From Rhodanobacter sp. L36 (GTDB lineage: Bacteria > Pseudomonadota > Gammaproteobacteria > Xanthomonadales > Rhodanobacteraceae): a stretch of DNA of 64,000 nt. The stretch spans positions 1,687,444 to 1,751,443 of the forward strand of contig NZ_LMUV01000011.1 of NCBI RefSeq assembly GCF_009765755.1, given 5' to 3'. A program made the translations under genes and the position numbers. Of the stretch, positions 56,046-64,000 are shown piece after piece; position 1 is the first letter of the stretch, and each line of letters starts with the position of its first letter. The notes under the pieces are model-generated. The model made no database searches. It saw only the letters and a program-made list of their open reading frames with translations, and was not told where the DNA came from.

Positions 56046-56409
56046 GTACGAAGTGGGGTATGGCAAGCCGCCGAAGGCCAGTCAATTCAAGAAGGGGCAG
56101 TCGGGGAATCCGAACGGACATGCCGCTCGGCTACCTTCCGTGGCGGTCATGTTGCGGAAGGAACTCAACCGTCGCGTCACCTTTGTGGAAAATGGACGCA
56201 CCAAGACGATCACCATGGAGGCCGCGTACTTGCGGCAACTGGCCACCAAGGCGGTCAAGGGCGACAACAAAGCCATTCAAATCATTCTGGGGCTCCGTAA
56301 CACGCTGGAGCAGCCCGCTGAAGTGGACGACGATGTGTTGGGCCGCGACGATCAGCGGGTGCTGGACACCATGATGAAGCGCGTTCGTGAAGCAGGGAAT
56401 GCATCATGA
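56038..56409 (+). CDS. DUF5681 protein (terminase-associated)
   Basis: 123 residues from ATG 56038 (GGGGAG upstream). The start Y-x-x-P-P-K-A-S-Q-F-K-K-G-Q-S-G-N-P-x-G is the DUF5681 signature, with a helical rest. It lies between the methyltransferase and the terminase, overlapping both by a few bases. That is the place a small terminase subunit would take; that role is inferred. Confidence 0.87.
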   Translation: MGEYEVGYGKPPKASQFKKGQSGNPNGHAARLPSVAVMLRKELNRRVTFVENGRTKTITMEAAYLRQLATKAVKGDNKAIQIILGLRNTLEQPAEVDDDVLGRDDQRVLDTMMKRVREAGNAS

Positions 56410-57857
56410 TCCGTCAAGAAATCGACGCCCTTCTTCGGCAGGACTTCTCCAGTTTTGTCGAACGGGTCTTCTACGAGCTCAACCAATCGGCCGCCTACCA
56501 TCCCAACTGGCACATCGATGCCATCGCGTCGAAGTTGAACGATGTGCGGCTTGGCAAAACGCGCCGCCTGATCATCAACTTGCCGCCGCGCAACCTCAAA
56601 TCGATCTGCACATCGGTGGCGTTCCCTGCCTGGCTGCTGGGACACGATCCTTCCTGCAACATCATCTGCGTGAGCTACGGCCAGGATCTGGCGACCAAGC
56701 TTGCGCTCGATACCCGCCTCACGATGAGCAGCGCGTGGTACCGAAGCGTATTCCATACGCGTTTGTCGGCGAACCGCAGTGCGGCGGCAGATTTCACGAC
56801 CATTCAAGGCGGCGGACGCATGGCAACCTCGGTCGGTGGCGTGTTGACAGGGCGCGGAGCCGACATCTTGATCATCGATGACCCTACCAAGCCGGATGAG
56901 GCGTTGTCAGACACACAGCGGCGCAATGCCAACGAGTGGTATGACCACACGTTGTATTCCCGGCTCAACGACAAGACCACCGGCGCCATCATCATTGTGA
57001 TGCAGCGACTACACCTGGACGATCTGGTGGGCCATGTGCTCGAACAAGAACCTTGGGAAATATTGTCGCTGCCGGCCATTGCGCCGAATGACGAAGTGAT
57101 TCGCTATGAACGCTTCGGGCGGCAAATGGAAACGTCGCGCAAGGAAGGGGATGTGCTGGATGTGGTGCGCGAGCCACTAGCGACACTCGATGCGATTCGG
57201 CTCGCGTTGGGTGAATATCATTTTTCGGCGCAGTACCTGCAGTCACCGGTCCCGCTGGGTGGCGGCTTCGTCAAACTCGACTGGATGAAACGCTACAGCT
57301 CTTATGAGCGACCGCATCAGTTCGATCAGATCGTGCAGTCGTGGGACACCGCGAACAAGGTGTCAGACTTGGCGGACTGCAGCGTGTGCACGACGTGGGG
57401 CGTGTCCAACAAGAAGGTTTACCTCTTGGATGTTCTGCGTCGCCGTATGGAATACCCCGATCTGAAGCGTGCCGTACACGCGCAAGCGGAGCTCTGGAAA
57501 CCGCAAACAATTTTGATCGAAGACAAGGCATCGGGTACCCAGCTGGTACAGGAGCTCCGCCAGGAACAGCGATACCAAGCGACGGGTGTCAAGCCGGAAG
57601 GCGAAAAGGTCATGCGCATGCTTGCCCAAACCGCCATGATCGAAAACGGCATCGTTTATTTCCCGGAAGAGGCTCCTTGGTTGCCCGTGTACATCCAGGA
57701 ACTCACGACATTTCCGAAAGGCAAGAACGACGACCAAGTCGATTCAACCGCACAGGCTTTGGCGTGGATCAAGAAGGGCTTCGATGAACCGGCCTATCTC
57801 GTCTTCATGCGAGAGCTGCTTAAACAAGATGCGATGGCGACTTTGAGCCGCCGCTAG
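56406..57857 (+). CDS. phage-type terminase large subunit
   Basis: 483 residues. ATPase: a degenerate Walker A P-P-R-N-L-K-S at 60-66 (phage terminases often lack the classic form) and Walker B A-D-I-L-I-I-D-D-P at 152-160. The C-terminal RNase H-like nuclease begins at S-W-D-T near 315 with further acids at about 370 (I-E-D-K) and 435 (D-D-Q-V-D). It packages DNA into capsids, but no capsid, portal or tail gene follows. It overlaps DUF5681 by 4 bases and ends the element. Confidence 0.88.
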   Translation: MIRQEIDALLRQDFSSFVERVFYELNQSAAYHPNWHIDAIASKLNDVRLGKTRRLIINLPPRNLKSICTSVAFPAWLLGHDPSCNIICVSYGQDLATKLALDTRLTMSSAWYRSVFHTRLSANRSAAADFTTIQGGGRMATSVGGVLTGRGADILIIDDPTKPDEALSDTQRRNANEWYDHTLYSRLNDKTTGAIIIVMQRLHLDDLVGHVLEQEPWEILSLPAIAPNDEVIRYERFGRQMETSRKEGDVLDVVREPLATLDAIRLALGEYHFSAQYLQSPVPLGGGFVKLDWMKRYSSYERPHQFDQIVQSWDTANKVSDLADCSVCTTWGVSNKKVYLLDVLRRRMEYPDLKRAVHAQAELWKPQTILIEDKASGTQLVQELRQEQRYQATGVKPEGEKVMRMLAQTAMIENGIVYFPEEAPWLPVYIQELTTFPKGKNDDQVDSTAQALAWIKKGFDEPAYLVFMRELLKQDAMATLSRR

Positions 57858-58044
57858 GGAGCGGAAAATGGCATCAAGTGTATGTTCTTCAAGATGGATG
57901 GTGGCACGTATCGCTTCGACCCGTGTGAGAGCTAGAAACTAGCGCTTTAGGCGCAGCTTGTTTGGGAACACTAGCGTTCGAGCACTCGTAGGTCTCTCTG
58001 AACATCAGTTTTCCGTACCAAGGTGTCCCGGGAGAGCTTCAAGC
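57858..58044. other. 187-base right-hand junction of the accessory region
   Basis: Convergent ends of the terminase and response regulator genes meet here. I looked for a copy of the tRNA-Ser 3' end and found only a vague GTTCGAGCAC...GTCTCTCTGA likeness near 57976-58002. No confident attachment site or terminator is visible. Confidence 0.3.
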
Positions 58045-58674
58045 TCACGAGCGCACTAAACCCAATTTGTGGCTGAGAGCGACGGCTTTACTTCTGGAAG
58101 TCACGTCGAGTTTGCCGAGCACATTGCCCACGTGGAATTTCACGGTGTCTTCGGTGACGCTCATTTCCTTTGCCATCTGGAGATTGCTATGACCGCGGGC
58201 GAGCCACTGCAAGACTTCCAATTCGCGAGCGGTTAGATCGGGACAACTCGAACTTTCGTCAGCCATTTTTCCGGCCGTAGCCGACATGTATCGGCCACCA
58301 CGGAATACCGTCCGGATTGCGCTCAGTAATTCGTCGGACGGCGCATTCTTGAACAGGTACGCATGCGCGCCCGCGTGCAGCGCCTTGCCGATTTCACCGC
58401 CGCCAGCGTTCGCCGTCAGCACGATGAATTGTGCGGTGGACGACTTGGTGCGCAACACTGAAATGAGCTCGATGCCATTCATGTCCGGAAGCGATAAATC
58501 AACGAGGGTGATATCTGGCTCGCGCAGCATAAAAAGCGCAATGGCTTCCGCCGCATTGGCGGCCTCGCCGACGAGCTCCAGGTCTTCCTGGTAGCCAACG
58601 ATCGCGCACAAGCCGGCGCGCACCACAGGATGGTCGTCGACGACCAAAACCTTTATTCCAGCTTGTATGTTCAT
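58045..58674 (-). CDS. NarL/FixJ-family response regulator
   Basis: 209 residues from ATG 58674. Receiver domain (about 6-122) with D13-D14, phosphoacceptor D59 and the late K of F-K-N-A-P. A LuxR-type HTH follows (about 145-205: T-A-R-E-L-E-V-L-Q-W-L-A-R-G-H-S-N...V-T-E-D-T-V-K-F-H-V). It is coupled to the sensor gene by a 4-base overlap. Probable target: operator repeats at 61852-61884. Confidence 0.93.
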   Translation of the reverse strand: MNIQAGIKVLVVDDHPVVRAGLCAIVGYQEDLELVGEAANAAEAIALFMLREPDITLVDLSLPDMNGIELISVLRTKSSTAQFIVLTANAGGGEIGKALHAGAHAYLFKNAPSDELLSAIRTVFRGGRYMSATAGKMADESSSCPDLTARELEVLQWLARGHSNLQMAKEMSVTEDTVKFHVGNVLGKLDVTSRSKAVALSHKLGLVRS

Positions 58675-61600
58675 GAATCGATTCTCGCAATGGGGCTGCC
58701 GCGCAAACGGCGCCAAAGGATCGCCGCGCCACTGAGGCGAGGGACAAAAAGCACGACTCGCGTTCCGCTACCGATCTGACTGGTTACCGAAAGTGTCGCT
58801 CCAAGACTGTTCGAACGATGTCGCATGTTTCGCAACCCGTAACCTCGCGCGGGAACGCGCACATCCGAACCTTGGGAAAAGCCGCTGCCGTCGTCCGAGA
58901 CGTCAACGCTCAAGGCATCGTCATCGAAACTCAGGTTCACCGTGATCGTGCGCGCCGCGCCATGCTGTATGGCATTGGAGATCGCCTCTTGCGCAATCAT
59001 GACCACATGGTGTTTTGCTTCGGGCTGCATGTCCCACGCCATGCCGGTGGACTGGATGTCCAGCTCTTCCACGCGTCCGTGCGCAAGCTGTCGGGCCATC
59101 AACGCGAGGGATTCGGAAAGATTTTTCTGATCGAGCACCGGAGGACTCAGATTCCACACCGAATAGCGCGCATCGTCCAGGCTGCTCTGAGCCAGATCGC
59201 GTGCCGATATCAGATGGGTTGACGTCATGTCCGGCGCACGCCGCATGCTGATCAACGCGGCTTCGGTCTGAAAGAGTATGCCGCTCAGGCTCTGCGAGAG
59301 GCTGTCATGAATTTCGCGCGCGATTCGCTGGCGCTCTTCGAGGACGGCTGCACGTGCGTGCAGGAAGCTGACACGCAGTCGATAGGCGCCCCACAACAGC
59401 GATACGAGCGCCAGCGCACAGAGCAGACGAAACCACAGGGTCTGGTAAAATTGAGGACTCAGCGCGAAAGCGAGCACGCCTTCCTGCGTGCTCCATGGTC
59501 CGGTCGCGACTCTTGCATTCACGTGGAATGTATATTGCCCCGGCGGCAGGTTGGTGTAGTGAGCCACACGTTGGTTGCCGCCCGGGATCCATTGCTCGTC
59601 GAAGCCATCCAGTCGATAGCGAAATTGGGTTCGTTCCGGGGATGAAAGGTTTGGTGCCGTGTAGCGAATTTCCAGCCTGCGGGTTCCCGGCTGCAATCGC
59701 ACGGCCGTCGCAAGATCGACGCGCGTCTCGTCGGCGATCAACTGTTCGACGCGCGAAGGTGGCGCGCGATCGTTGAGCTTCAAGCGCGCTGGATCGACGA
59801 CAACAACGCCACGACCGGTGGGAAACCAGAGCCGTCCATCGCGTCCGCGCCATGCATTGGGCTGTGTTCCGCCGCTCGCGTCGCTGCTCTTCATGCCATC
59901 GGCCTTGCCGAATACCGTTGATGTGACCGCGGCGCGAGAGCCAGCGGCAACCGCATCCAGATCCTGGCGGGTAATTTGGGAAATACCGTTGTCCGATCCG
60001 ATCCACAGGTTCTCGGCGTTGTCCTCCAGGATGCTGTACACGGAGTCGTTCTGCAGTCCCTCGCGCGACGTGTATTGCGTGAGATGGCCACCTTCCATTC
60101 GAAACAGGCCTTGCCCGAACGTGCCGATCCAAAGAATGCCCTTGCTGTCGAAGTAGAGCGAGACGACCCATATATTGGACAGGCCGTTCAACTTCGGATA
60201 GCTCGTGACATGGTCGTTGCTGATGCTGTTCAGCCCGTTGTCGCTGCCTGTCCAGATCGTGCCGTCCGGTCCTTGCGCAATGGCATAGAGCGCGTTGCTC
60301 AACAGTCCGGTCGACGCGGTAAACAACCCGGTGACCTTGCCATCCAGACACCGCGCCAATCCGCCGCCAAGGGTTGCCACCCATATTTGATGGGCGCTGT
60401 CCTCAATGATTCCATTCATCAGATACGGCGGAACGCCCGTGCACGCCGCAGGTGAAAGTGCAGGCGAACCGTGGACCATCTGCATCAATTTCTTGGACGT
60501 TCCGACCAGGAGACTGGAAGCGTGATCCGTCCACATCGACCACGGATAGAGTGTCTTGTCCGCAGTTTTATAGGCGCGAATTTCTCCACCATGCAGCTGA
60601 TGCAGACCGTCAGGCCCCGTCGTCCAGATATCGCTCCGGCTGTCCTCGATCACCGCATAGGTTCGATCGTCGGAAAGACCTTCCGCCTTTGCAAATGTCG
60701 TGAAACTCCCATCCCTGAAACGCTGCAAGCCAGCCGACGACGTGCCCACCCAAACGTTGCCGTCGTGGTCCTCGTATAGTTGATCCACGACATTGCTGAT
60801 CAGTCCGTCCTCTGCGGTAAATCGGCTGACTTTGTTGCCGCCGATCCGCATGAGTCCTTCGGTGCCGCTGCCCAGCCAGATGTTTCCGTCGCGATCCGAC
60901 AGCACGTCGTGGACATTGCTGCTGGCGACGCCGGGAATGTGCCATGCCTCGAAATGATCGTGCACCCATTGCACGAATTCAGCGTTCTGAGTCTTCACCA
61001 GCAGCGTGCCGTCCGCGATCAGGCGCAGATTCGTCACGTCGCTACCGGGCAAGCCATCGGCGACGGAGTAACTCTGCATCTTGCCCTCGCTCAGACGATT
61101 CACGCCGCCGGGAGAGCCGATCCACAAGGCATGGTCCTTGTCGATCACCAGGCGCTTGACCGGATCGCCCGACAAGCCGTCGGCGATCGTGTACGTCCTG
61201 ATCAACAGCCCGTTCCTGAAATGTTTCAAACCGCCGTAGCCGCCGATCCACAGACTGCCATCCGGGTCGTTGGCGAGCACGGTGCCGCCACGCGGACCGA
61301 TGCTGGCTATGCGGGAAAAAAGGCCATCGTGAAGCGTCGCGACGCCGCCATTTCTCGTGGCTATCCAGAGTGTGCTGTTGCTGTCTTCGACAAGATCCGA
61401 AATGAAATCGCGATCAAGCGACGGTGTATTGGTGTGGTCAAACGTGGTGAAACTGACTCCGTCGAAACGGGCAAGACCTGCCTGTGTGCCGACCCACAGA
61501 TAACCATCCCGGGTTTCCAGAATCCTGGTAACACCATTCTGGGGAAGGCCGTCCTCGATCTGCCAGGTCGAATGAACATACTGGGTGATGGCCTTGCGCG

Positions 61601-61688
61601 AATCGAGCGCGATTGCAGACTGCAATGGAAGCAGCAGACAAAGCAGTCCGACCGCCAGCCGACCCAAATGCGCTGGCGAGCTTTCCAT
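58671..61688 (-). CDS. sensor histidine kinase with two-component propeller (Reg_prop/Y_Y_Y/HisKA_3)
   Basis: 1005 residues from ATG 61688, giving a signal peptide; a GTG at 61745 would lengthen it by 19. The periplasmic part has about 14 Reg_prop repeats (D-G-x-L-W-x-G-T...G-L) forming two seven-bladed beta-propellers (about 40-650). A Y_Y_Y domain (about 680-745), one membrane helix (about 755-775), HisKA_3 with phospho-His794 in R-E-I-H-D-S-L, and HATPase with N-A-I-Q-H-G and D-D-G-S-G-F follow. Such kinases sense polysaccharides or extracellular material. Divergent from the S53 peptidase. Confidence 0.93.
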   Translation of the reverse strand: MESSPAHLGRLAVGLLCLLLPLQSAIALDSRKAITQYVHSTWQIEDGLPQNGVTRILETRDGYLWVGTQAGLARFDGVSFTTFDHTNTPSLDRDFISDLVEDSNSTLWIATRNGGVATLHDGLFSRIASIGPRGGTVLANDPDGSLWIGGYGGLKHFRNGLLIRTYTIADGLSGDPVKRLVIDKDHALWIGSPGGVNRLSEGKMQSYSVADGLPGSDVTNLRLIADGTLLVKTQNAEFVQWVHDHFEAWHIPGVASSNVHDVLSDRDGNIWLGSGTEGLMRIGGNKVSRFTAEDGLISNVVDQLYEDHDGNVWVGTSSAGLQRFRDGSFTTFAKAEGLSDDRTYAVIEDSRSDIWTTGPDGLHQLHGGEIRAYKTADKTLYPWSMWTDHASSLLVGTSKKLMQMVHGSPALSPAACTGVPPYLMNGIIEDSAHQIWVATLGGGLARCLDGKVTGLFTASTGLLSNALYAIAQGPDGTIWTGSDNGLNSISNDHVTSYPKLNGLSNIWVVSLYFDSKGILWIGTFGQGLFRMEGGHLTQYTSREGLQNDSVYSILEDNAENLWIGSDNGISQITRQDLDAVAAGSRAAVTSTVFGKADGMKSSDASGGTQPNAWRGRDGRLWFPTGRGVVVVDPARLKLNDRAPPSRVEQLIADETRVDLATAVRLQPGTRRLEIRYTAPNLSSPERTQFRYRLDGFDEQWIPGGNQRVAHYTNLPPGQYTFHVNARVATGPWSTQEGVLAFALSPQFYQTLWFRLLCALALVSLLWGAYRLRVSFLHARAAVLEERQRIAREIHDSLSQSLSGILFQTEAALISMRRAPDMTSTHLISARDLAQSSLDDARYSVWNLSPPVLDQKNLSESLALMARQLAHGRVEELDIQSTGMAWDMQPEAKHHVVMIAQEAISNAIQHGAARTITVNLSFDDDALSVDVSDDGSGFSQGSDVRVPARGYGLRNMRHRSNSLGATLSVTSQIGSGTRVVLFVPRLSGAAILWRRLRGSPIARIDS

Positions 61689-61745
61689 GAATCGGCTGGC
61701 GCCAGAAGGCAATGCAGTCGTCACGTAGTTCTGTTTGACAAACAC

Positions 61746-62089
61746 GGCATTGCTGCTCGCAATTCAGGAAAAAGGAATAACGGCGATAAATTTCAGAAAG
61801 AAATGTGCGGTGCAATAGTTGCCACAGGCTACAGCGAGCCGTCGAACTTCAACCTACTCGTCCGAGTAGGTATAAACCTACTCGTTTTGTGGTTTCGGGA
61901 CTCTTCGAACCGCCCGATCATTGGTTGATCGCGGGCAAGGTTAGCTTTCAAGCGCGAGGCGAGTCGAGCAATGGCAATGTGTGACGGATCGCGATGCCAG
62001 GAATATCAAGTTCAAACGGCACATCCGGCCGCCAATCCTTTTGCAGAGTCTCTCGTGCTTCCGTGCACCACCAACCGAGTGTGGAACCA
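61746..62089. promoter_or_regulatory. divergent promoter region with operator repeats
   Basis: 344 bases between the sensor gene and the peptidase gene. A G/C-poor centre carries the operator cluster. No further ORF is supported; the frame from 61994 is the peptidase frame read upstream of its true start. Confidence 0.6.
61852..61884. promoter_or_regulatory. triple operator-like repeat
   Basis: ACCTACTCG (61852-61860), two bases, then its inverse CGAGTAGGT (61863-61871), then after four bases the direct copy ACCTACTCG (61876-61884). The first two form a perfect 9-bp-arm palindrome. This is a typical layout for a dimeric regulator with cooperative binding; the neighbouring NarL-type regulator is the best candidate. 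Confidence 0.75.
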
Positions 62090-63943
62090 ATGAAACCAAC
62101 GACGCTTCGCAACTCCTCCTTCCCTGCGCTGGCGATGACGATATCGCTTGCCCTTGCCGCTGCCACCGTGACGTCCGCGCGAGCCAGCGATATCGCCGCG
62201 GGCTCAAGTCCTGCGATGGCGCGAGCCACCGTGCTGCGCCCGGGCGATGCTTTCACCGGTGTGCTACCGCATACGCAGCCCATGCCGATCGTGGTCGTAC
62301 TCAAGTTGCAGAACAGCGCGCAACTGGACAGTCTCATCGCTGCCCATCAAACGCTGACGTCGGCGCAGTTCTCTGCAAAACATTCGCCGACGCAAAGACA
62401 GGCGCAAGCGGTCGCGACGTACCTGAGCCGCATGGGCTACACGAACGTGGCGATCTCGGCCAATCGCATGCTGGTATCGGCGGATGGCACAGTTGGCACT
62501 GCACAGGCAGCGTTTCAGACATCGCTGGCGCGAGTACAAACGCGTGAGGGACGTGTGGCATTCGCGAACGACGGCGACGCACATCTTCCGATCGGTCTGC
62601 AGGACAGTGTGCTCGCGGTGATCGGATTGCAGAACGTTTACCGGCCGCACATCCTCGCGCAACGCGTGCAGCCTGATGCGGGGGTGCATCCGCTCGCCAT
62701 CACCAGCCACAACCCGGCGGAGTTCTCGTCGATCTACGGCGGTACCGGCGTGGCGACCGCCGCTGGCGTCACCATCGGCATCATCACCGAGGGTCCGCTC
62801 GACAACACCATCGCCGACCTGAATATCTTTACCGACGCCAAGCACCTGGCTCGAGTCACGACGCAGATCGTTGGCGCAGCAGGTCCCGACCAGGGCGGAA
62901 CCATCGAGTGGAATCTCGACAGCCAGGATGCCGTCGGCGCCGCCGGCGGGCAGGTCGGCCAACTCATCTTTTACGAAATGGCGACCTTCGAGAATCCCTC
63001 GCTGGTGGCCGACTTCAACACGGTGGTCACGGCGAATGCAGCCAAGATCATCAATGTCTCGCTGGGCGAATGTGAGTTGGGCGCAATCGCCGATGGATCG
63101 GCGGCGGCGTCGGATCAGATTTTTCAGGCCGCTGTTGCGCAAGGCCAGACGTTTTCCATTTCGACCGGTGACACCGGTGCGGATGAATGCGGCAACGGCG
63201 GCATCACGCCAAGCTGGCCAGCGGATTCACCCTATGTCGTTGCGGTCGGTGGCACCTTGCTCGATGCATCGCCGACCACATGGAACAGCGAAGTCGTCTG
63301 GTCACTGGGCGGTGGCAGCCCGAGCACATTCGAACCGAAACCGATCTGGCAGGGCTCGCTGGTTTCAGGTACCAAACGCGGCTTGCCCGACGTCGCCTTC
63401 GACGGCGATCCGGACTCGGGTTCGAGCATCGTTATCCCCGGCGGCGGCCTGCAAACCTGGGGCGGTACCAGTCTTGCGGCTCCGATCTTCGCGGGCCTGT
63501 GGTCGCGCGTGCTGGCGGTAAGAGGCACCGGTATCGGATTCGCCGCACCGTTGCTGTATCAGTTGCCGAGCGGGGACTTCCACGACATCACCGTCGGCAA
63601 CAACGGCGGTGAGTCGGCCAAGGTCGGTTACGACTTCGCCAGCGGTCGTGGCAGCATGATCCTCAACAAGGCGATACTGCATCTGGGCACGCCGCCCACG
63701 CTCGTCGTCAATTTCAGTGCGACCAGCAGCGGACTGATCGCAAAGTTCACCGATACCTCCACCGACAGCGCCGGCACGGTCGTCTCGCGTGCGTGGAATT
63801 TCGGCGATGGCGGCACATCCACCGCGGCGAGCGCCAGCCACATCTACTCCAAGGCCGGCACGTACAACGTCGTCGAGACGGTGACCGACAGCGTGGGTTA
63901 CTTGCTCGCACGAACGATCGCGGTAACGGTCGGTCGACGCTAG
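62090..63943 (+). CDS. secreted S53 (sedolisin/kumamolisin-type) peptidase with PKD domain
   Basis: 617 residues from ATG 62090. Signal peptide (about 1-33), pro-domain with P-M-P-I-V-V-V-L-K-L...Y-L-S-x-M-G-Y-T (about 60-190), then the catalytic domain: Glu273 and Asp277 in I-E-W-N-L-D, oxyanion Asp361 in S-T-G-D-T-G, nucleophile Ser461 in G-G-T-S-L-A-A-P. A PKD domain follows (about 530-617: W-N-F-G-D-G-G-T-S). It works at acid pH outside the cell. Its promoter region holds the operator repeats facing the two-component system. Confidence 0.95.
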   Translation: MKPTTLRNSSFPALAMTISLALAAATVTSARASDIAAGSSPAMARATVLRPGDAFTGVLPHTQPMPIVVVLKLQNSAQLDSLIAAHQTLTSAQFSAKHSPTQRQAQAVATYLSRMGYTNVAISANRMLVSADGTVGTAQAAFQTSLARVQTREGRVAFANDGDAHLPIGLQDSVLAVIGLQNVYRPHILAQRVQPDAGVHPLAITSHNPAEFSSIYGGTGVATAAGVTIGIITEGPLDNTIADLNIFTDAKHLARVTTQIVGAAGPDQGGTIEWNLDSQDAVGAAGGQVGQLIFYEMATFENPSLVADFNTVVTANAAKIINVSLGECELGAIADGSAAASDQIFQAAVAQGQTFSISTGDTGADECGNGGITPSWPADSPYVVAVGGTLLDASPTTWNSEVVWSLGGGSPSTFEPKPIWQGSLVSGTKRGLPDVAFDGDPDSGSSIVIPGGGLQTWGGTSLAAPIFAGLWSRVLAVRGTGIGFAAPLLYQLPSGDFHDITVGNNGGESAKVGYDFASGRGSMILNKAILHLGTPPTLVVNFSATSSGLIAKFTDTSTDSAGTVVSRAWNFGDGGTSTAASASHIYSKAGTYNVVETVTDSVGYLLARTIAVTVGRR

Positions 63944-64000
63944 GCATCAAGCATCAAGGCGAACCAACGAGATCATCCGGCGTGCGCAATCGCGCCGCCG

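Noticed and set aside
57970..58005. Possible right-hand tRNA-Ser att copy
   Set aside because: Only scattered matches to the T arm; not above chance, so the island's far boundary stays open.

Overview
The window is a GC-rich gammaproteobacterial chromosome segment. Gene order and content point to Xanthomonadales, most likely Rhodanobacteraceae (Dyella/Rhodanobacter type). The main evidence is the housekeeping run pncC(cinA)-recA-recX-alaS-csrA-tRNA-Ser(GCT), with mutS elsewhere in the window. No database search was possible, so names rest on motifs, length and context.

Layout. 1-4000: small envelope and secreted proteins and a Sel1-repeat protein with a polyglutamine tail. 4046-8096: a thiamine module on the minus strand, with a TPP riboswitch in front of a TonB-dependent receptor and a PnuC/PnuT-type permease, and an APH-fold kinase just upstream. 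8214-13616: an AEC transporter, two paralogous CheY-like regulators around hslR, and mutS. 14044-23998: a tightly overlapping operon with a YghO/ceramide-synthase-like acyltransferase, an RND adaptor, two RND pumps and a NodT-type outer membrane factor. It runs tail to tail (4-base overlap) into a minus-strand operon, 30345-23995, coding for a fatty acyl-AMP ligase, an SDR/epimerase, an ACP, a serine-palmitoyltransferase-like enzyme, a flippase and an unknown protein. Next to this lie an LpxO-like hydroxylase and three paralogous thymidylate-kinase-like P-loop proteins (30519-33748). Together these look like a bacterial sphingolipid synthesis, modification and export locus. 33822-40856: an FAD monooxygenase followed by the recA region.

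At tRNA-Ser(GCT) (40933-41025) an accessory region begins. One clear and one possible decayed copy of the tRNA 3' end lie behind the tRNA, which suggests repeated integration. The cargo starts with a three-gene Gabija-like defence operon (P-loop protein, OLD nuclease, UvrD-like helicase). Next comes a mobile element bounded by a large serine recombinase with DUF2924 on the left and a ParB-methyltransferase / DUF5681 / terminase cassette on the right. No capsid, portal or tail genes are present. Between these lie small AT-richer genes, including candidate defence genes (a membrane protein paired with a nuclease-like protein, and a HEPN-like protein), an EexN-like lipoprotein and an RMF/CrpP-like protein.

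58045-63943 returns to chromosomal-type content: a LuxR-type two-component system with a beta-propeller sensor, divergent from a secreted S53 peptidase. A striking triple operator-like repeat lies in the shared promoter region.
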